This document shows, piece after piece, positions 4,961 through 6,169 of a DNA stretch of 6,169 nucleotides. This DNA is from Planctomycetia bacterium (GTDB taxonomy: Bacteria; Planctomycetota; Planctomycetia; Pirellulales; UBA1268). Where the stretch lies: NCBI GenBank assembly GCA_009923125.1, contig RFUD01000154.1:1-6169 (forward strand), read 5' to 3'. Both the position numbers and the translations under genes were made by a program. A model generated the notes under the pieces. That model was not told where the DNA came from. It searched no databases and saw nothing but the letters and a program-made list of their open reading frames with translations. Numbering within the stretch: the stretch's first letter is position 1; every line of letters starts with the position of its first letter.

Positions 4961-6169
4961 ATGGACGCCGTCCCGCCGCCCAAGGGCCCCTCCAAGTTCA
5001 ATCCGCTGTCCGGCCGTCCGCTCGGGATGCCGGTCATCGTCATGCTGATCCTCGCGGGCCTGGCCCTGGTCACGATGCTCGCCCGCGAACAGGCGAGCCT
5101 GCCGGCGACGATCAGTTACGACGAGTTCGTCCGCCAGGTGCAGTCCGGCAACGTGTCGGCCGTCGAGATCTCGGGCAACGCGCTGCAGGGCGAGTTTCGC
5201 GCTCCACCCTCCGCCGAGCGGATGGGCGGCGTCGGCAACGCGAAGGCCTTCCGGCTCGAACTCTCGAGCTACCTCGGCGAGGGCCTCGACAAACTCCTCC
5301 TCGATCACTCGGTGAAGACCACGGTCCGGCAGCCGAGCGACGGCACGGGCTTCCTGCTCGGGCTCTACATGCTCGTGCCGCTGCTGCTCATGGCCGGCTT
5401 CTGGATGACGCTCCGCCGGGCCCGCGACCCGCTGGCCGGCGGCGGCTTCCTGGGAACGTTCTCGAAGTCGCCCGCGAAGCGCTACGGCGCGCAGGACAAG
5501 CAGGTGACGTTCGCCGATGTCGCCGGCCTCGAGGGCGTGAAGGAGGATCTCAAGGAGATCGTCGAGTTCCTCAAGGACCCGAAGAAGTTTCAGCGGCTCG
5601 GCGGCCGGGTGCCGAAGGGCGTGCTGCTGATGGGCCCACCGGGCACGGGCAAGACGCTCTTGGCCCGCGCCGTGGCCGGCGAGGCGGGCGTGCCCTTCTT
5701 CTCGATCTCGGGCAGCGAGTTCATCCAGATGTTCGTGGGCGTGGGCGCATCGCGGGTGCGCGACCTGTTCAAGACCGCCAAGGACGCTTCGCCGTCGATC
5801 TTGTTCATCGACGAGATCGACGCCGTCGGCCGGCACCGCGGCGCGGGCCTCGGCGGCGGCCACGACGAGCGCGAGCAGACGCTCAACCAGATCCTCTCCG
5901 AGATGGACGGGTTCAGCCCGTCGGAAAGCGTGATCGTGCTCGCGGCGACCAACCGCCCCGACGTCCTCGACCCGGCGCTCCTGCGGCCGGGCCGATTCGA
6001 CCGCCACGTGACCGTCGACCGCCCGAATCAAAAAGCCCGGCTCGCGCTCTTCAAGGTCCACACGCGCAACGTGCCCCTCGCCGCCGACGTCGATCTCGAC
6101 CGGCTCGCGAGCGGCACCGTCGGCCTCACCGGTGCCGACATCAGAAACCTCGTCAACGAGGCCGCCCTC
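4961..6169 (+). CDS. ftsH: ATP-dependent zinc metalloprotease FtsH, N-terminal part (cut by window edge)
   Basis: FtsH is a membrane-bound hexameric AAA+ protease that extracts and degrades membrane and regulatory proteins. The frame is open for 403 codons to the window end. It shows a first membrane helix (about residues 21-41, MPVIVMLILAGLALVTML), a periplasmic segment with the family's ISYDEFVRQVQSGNV (51-65), and a second helix (about 129-150). The AAA+ module follows: ADVAGLEGVKEDLKEIVEFLK (185-205), Walker A GPPGTGKT (225-232), pore loop FVGVGAS (258-264), Walker B ILFIDEID (280-287), sensor region AATNRPDVLDPALLRPGRFDR (328-348) with arginine fingers R342 and R345, and the start of the lid. 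The HExxH zinc protease domain lies beyond the edge. The start at 4961 is the first in-frame ATG; no ribosome binding site is visible. The soluble N-terminal leader (about 20 residues, proline-rich) is slightly longer than in E. coli. Confidence 0.95.
   Translation, partial: MDAVPPPKGPSKFNPLSGRPLGMPVIVMLILAGLALVTMLAREQASLPATISYDEFVRQVQSGNVSAVEISGNALQGEFRAPPSAERMGGVGNAKAFRLELSSYLGEGLDKLLLDHSVKTTVRQPSDGTGFLLGLYMLVPLLLMAGFWMTLRRARDPLAGGGFLGTFSKSPAKRYGAQDKQVTFADVAGLEGVKEDLKEIVEFLKDPKKFQRLGGRVPKGVLLMGPPGTGKTLLARAVAGEAGVPFFSISGSEFIQMFVGVGASRVRDLFKTAKDASPSILFIDEIDAVGRHRGAGLGGGHDEREQTLNQILSEMDGFSPSESVIVLAATNRPDVLDPALLRPGRFDRHVTVDRPNQKARLALFKVHTRNVPLAADVDLDRLASGTVGLTGADIRNLVNEAAL

Noticed and set aside
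4955..6061. 368-codon open frame on the minus strand
   Set aside because: It lies opposite ftsH, which shows all AAA+ motifs on the plus strand. Its Glu/Arg/His-rich composition is a mirror of ftsH codon use.

Overview
The window is GC-rich bacterial chromosomal DNA, most likely from a planctomycete of the Pirellulales type. This is inferred from three things: the N-terminal style of the integrase fragment, the proline tRNA without an encoded CCA, and the GGCAAGCG-GGA-CGCTTGCC palindromes, which I recall as common in planctomycete genomes. No search was run, so the taxonomic call is tentative.

Layout, left to right. Positions 37-357 (minus) hold only the N-terminal arm-binding part of a tyrosine-recombinase-like integrase. 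It has a good ribosome binding site but stops before any catalytic domain. Positions 358-483 have no gene but are packed with four inverted repeats. A tRNA-Pro(GGG) lies at 484-558 (minus), with its 3' end facing the integrase, which is a classic arrangement for an integrated element. Its probable promoter is at 608-636, and almost the whole predicted leader folds into a hairpin (562-603). A small two-helix membrane protein of unknown function is at 686-988 (minus).

From 1150 the window is housekeeping metabolism. pyrF (OMP decarboxylase, plus) converges on a minus-strand cluster that is transcribed in the order NUDIX hydrolase (4455-4901), ndk (3898-4359), and a CBS/DRTGG-containing family II inorganic pyrophosphatase (2250-3890). 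The last two are 7 bases apart and look like an operon. The cluster joins nucleotide handling to pyrophosphate removal: NUDIX enzymes and nucleotide polymerisation release phosphate or PPi products, Ndk balances NTP pools, and the pyrophosphatase is of a class controlled by adenine nucleotides. Divergent from the NUDIX gene, ftsH starts at 4961 and runs off the right edge after 403 codons, before its protease domain.

The convergent gap between pyrF and the pyrophosphatase gene (2086-2249) is almost entirely repeats. It holds three tandem 29-base units with a 19-base palindrome, flanked by two identical 28-base direct repeats carrying a second 19-base palindrome. Read on opposite strands, the two palindromes share the same core and ends, and differ only by paired, compensatory changes in the stem. 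This REP/REPIN-like structure and the palindrome-dense tRNA-integrase junction are the most interesting parts. I do not see a complete novel defence or biosynthetic system.
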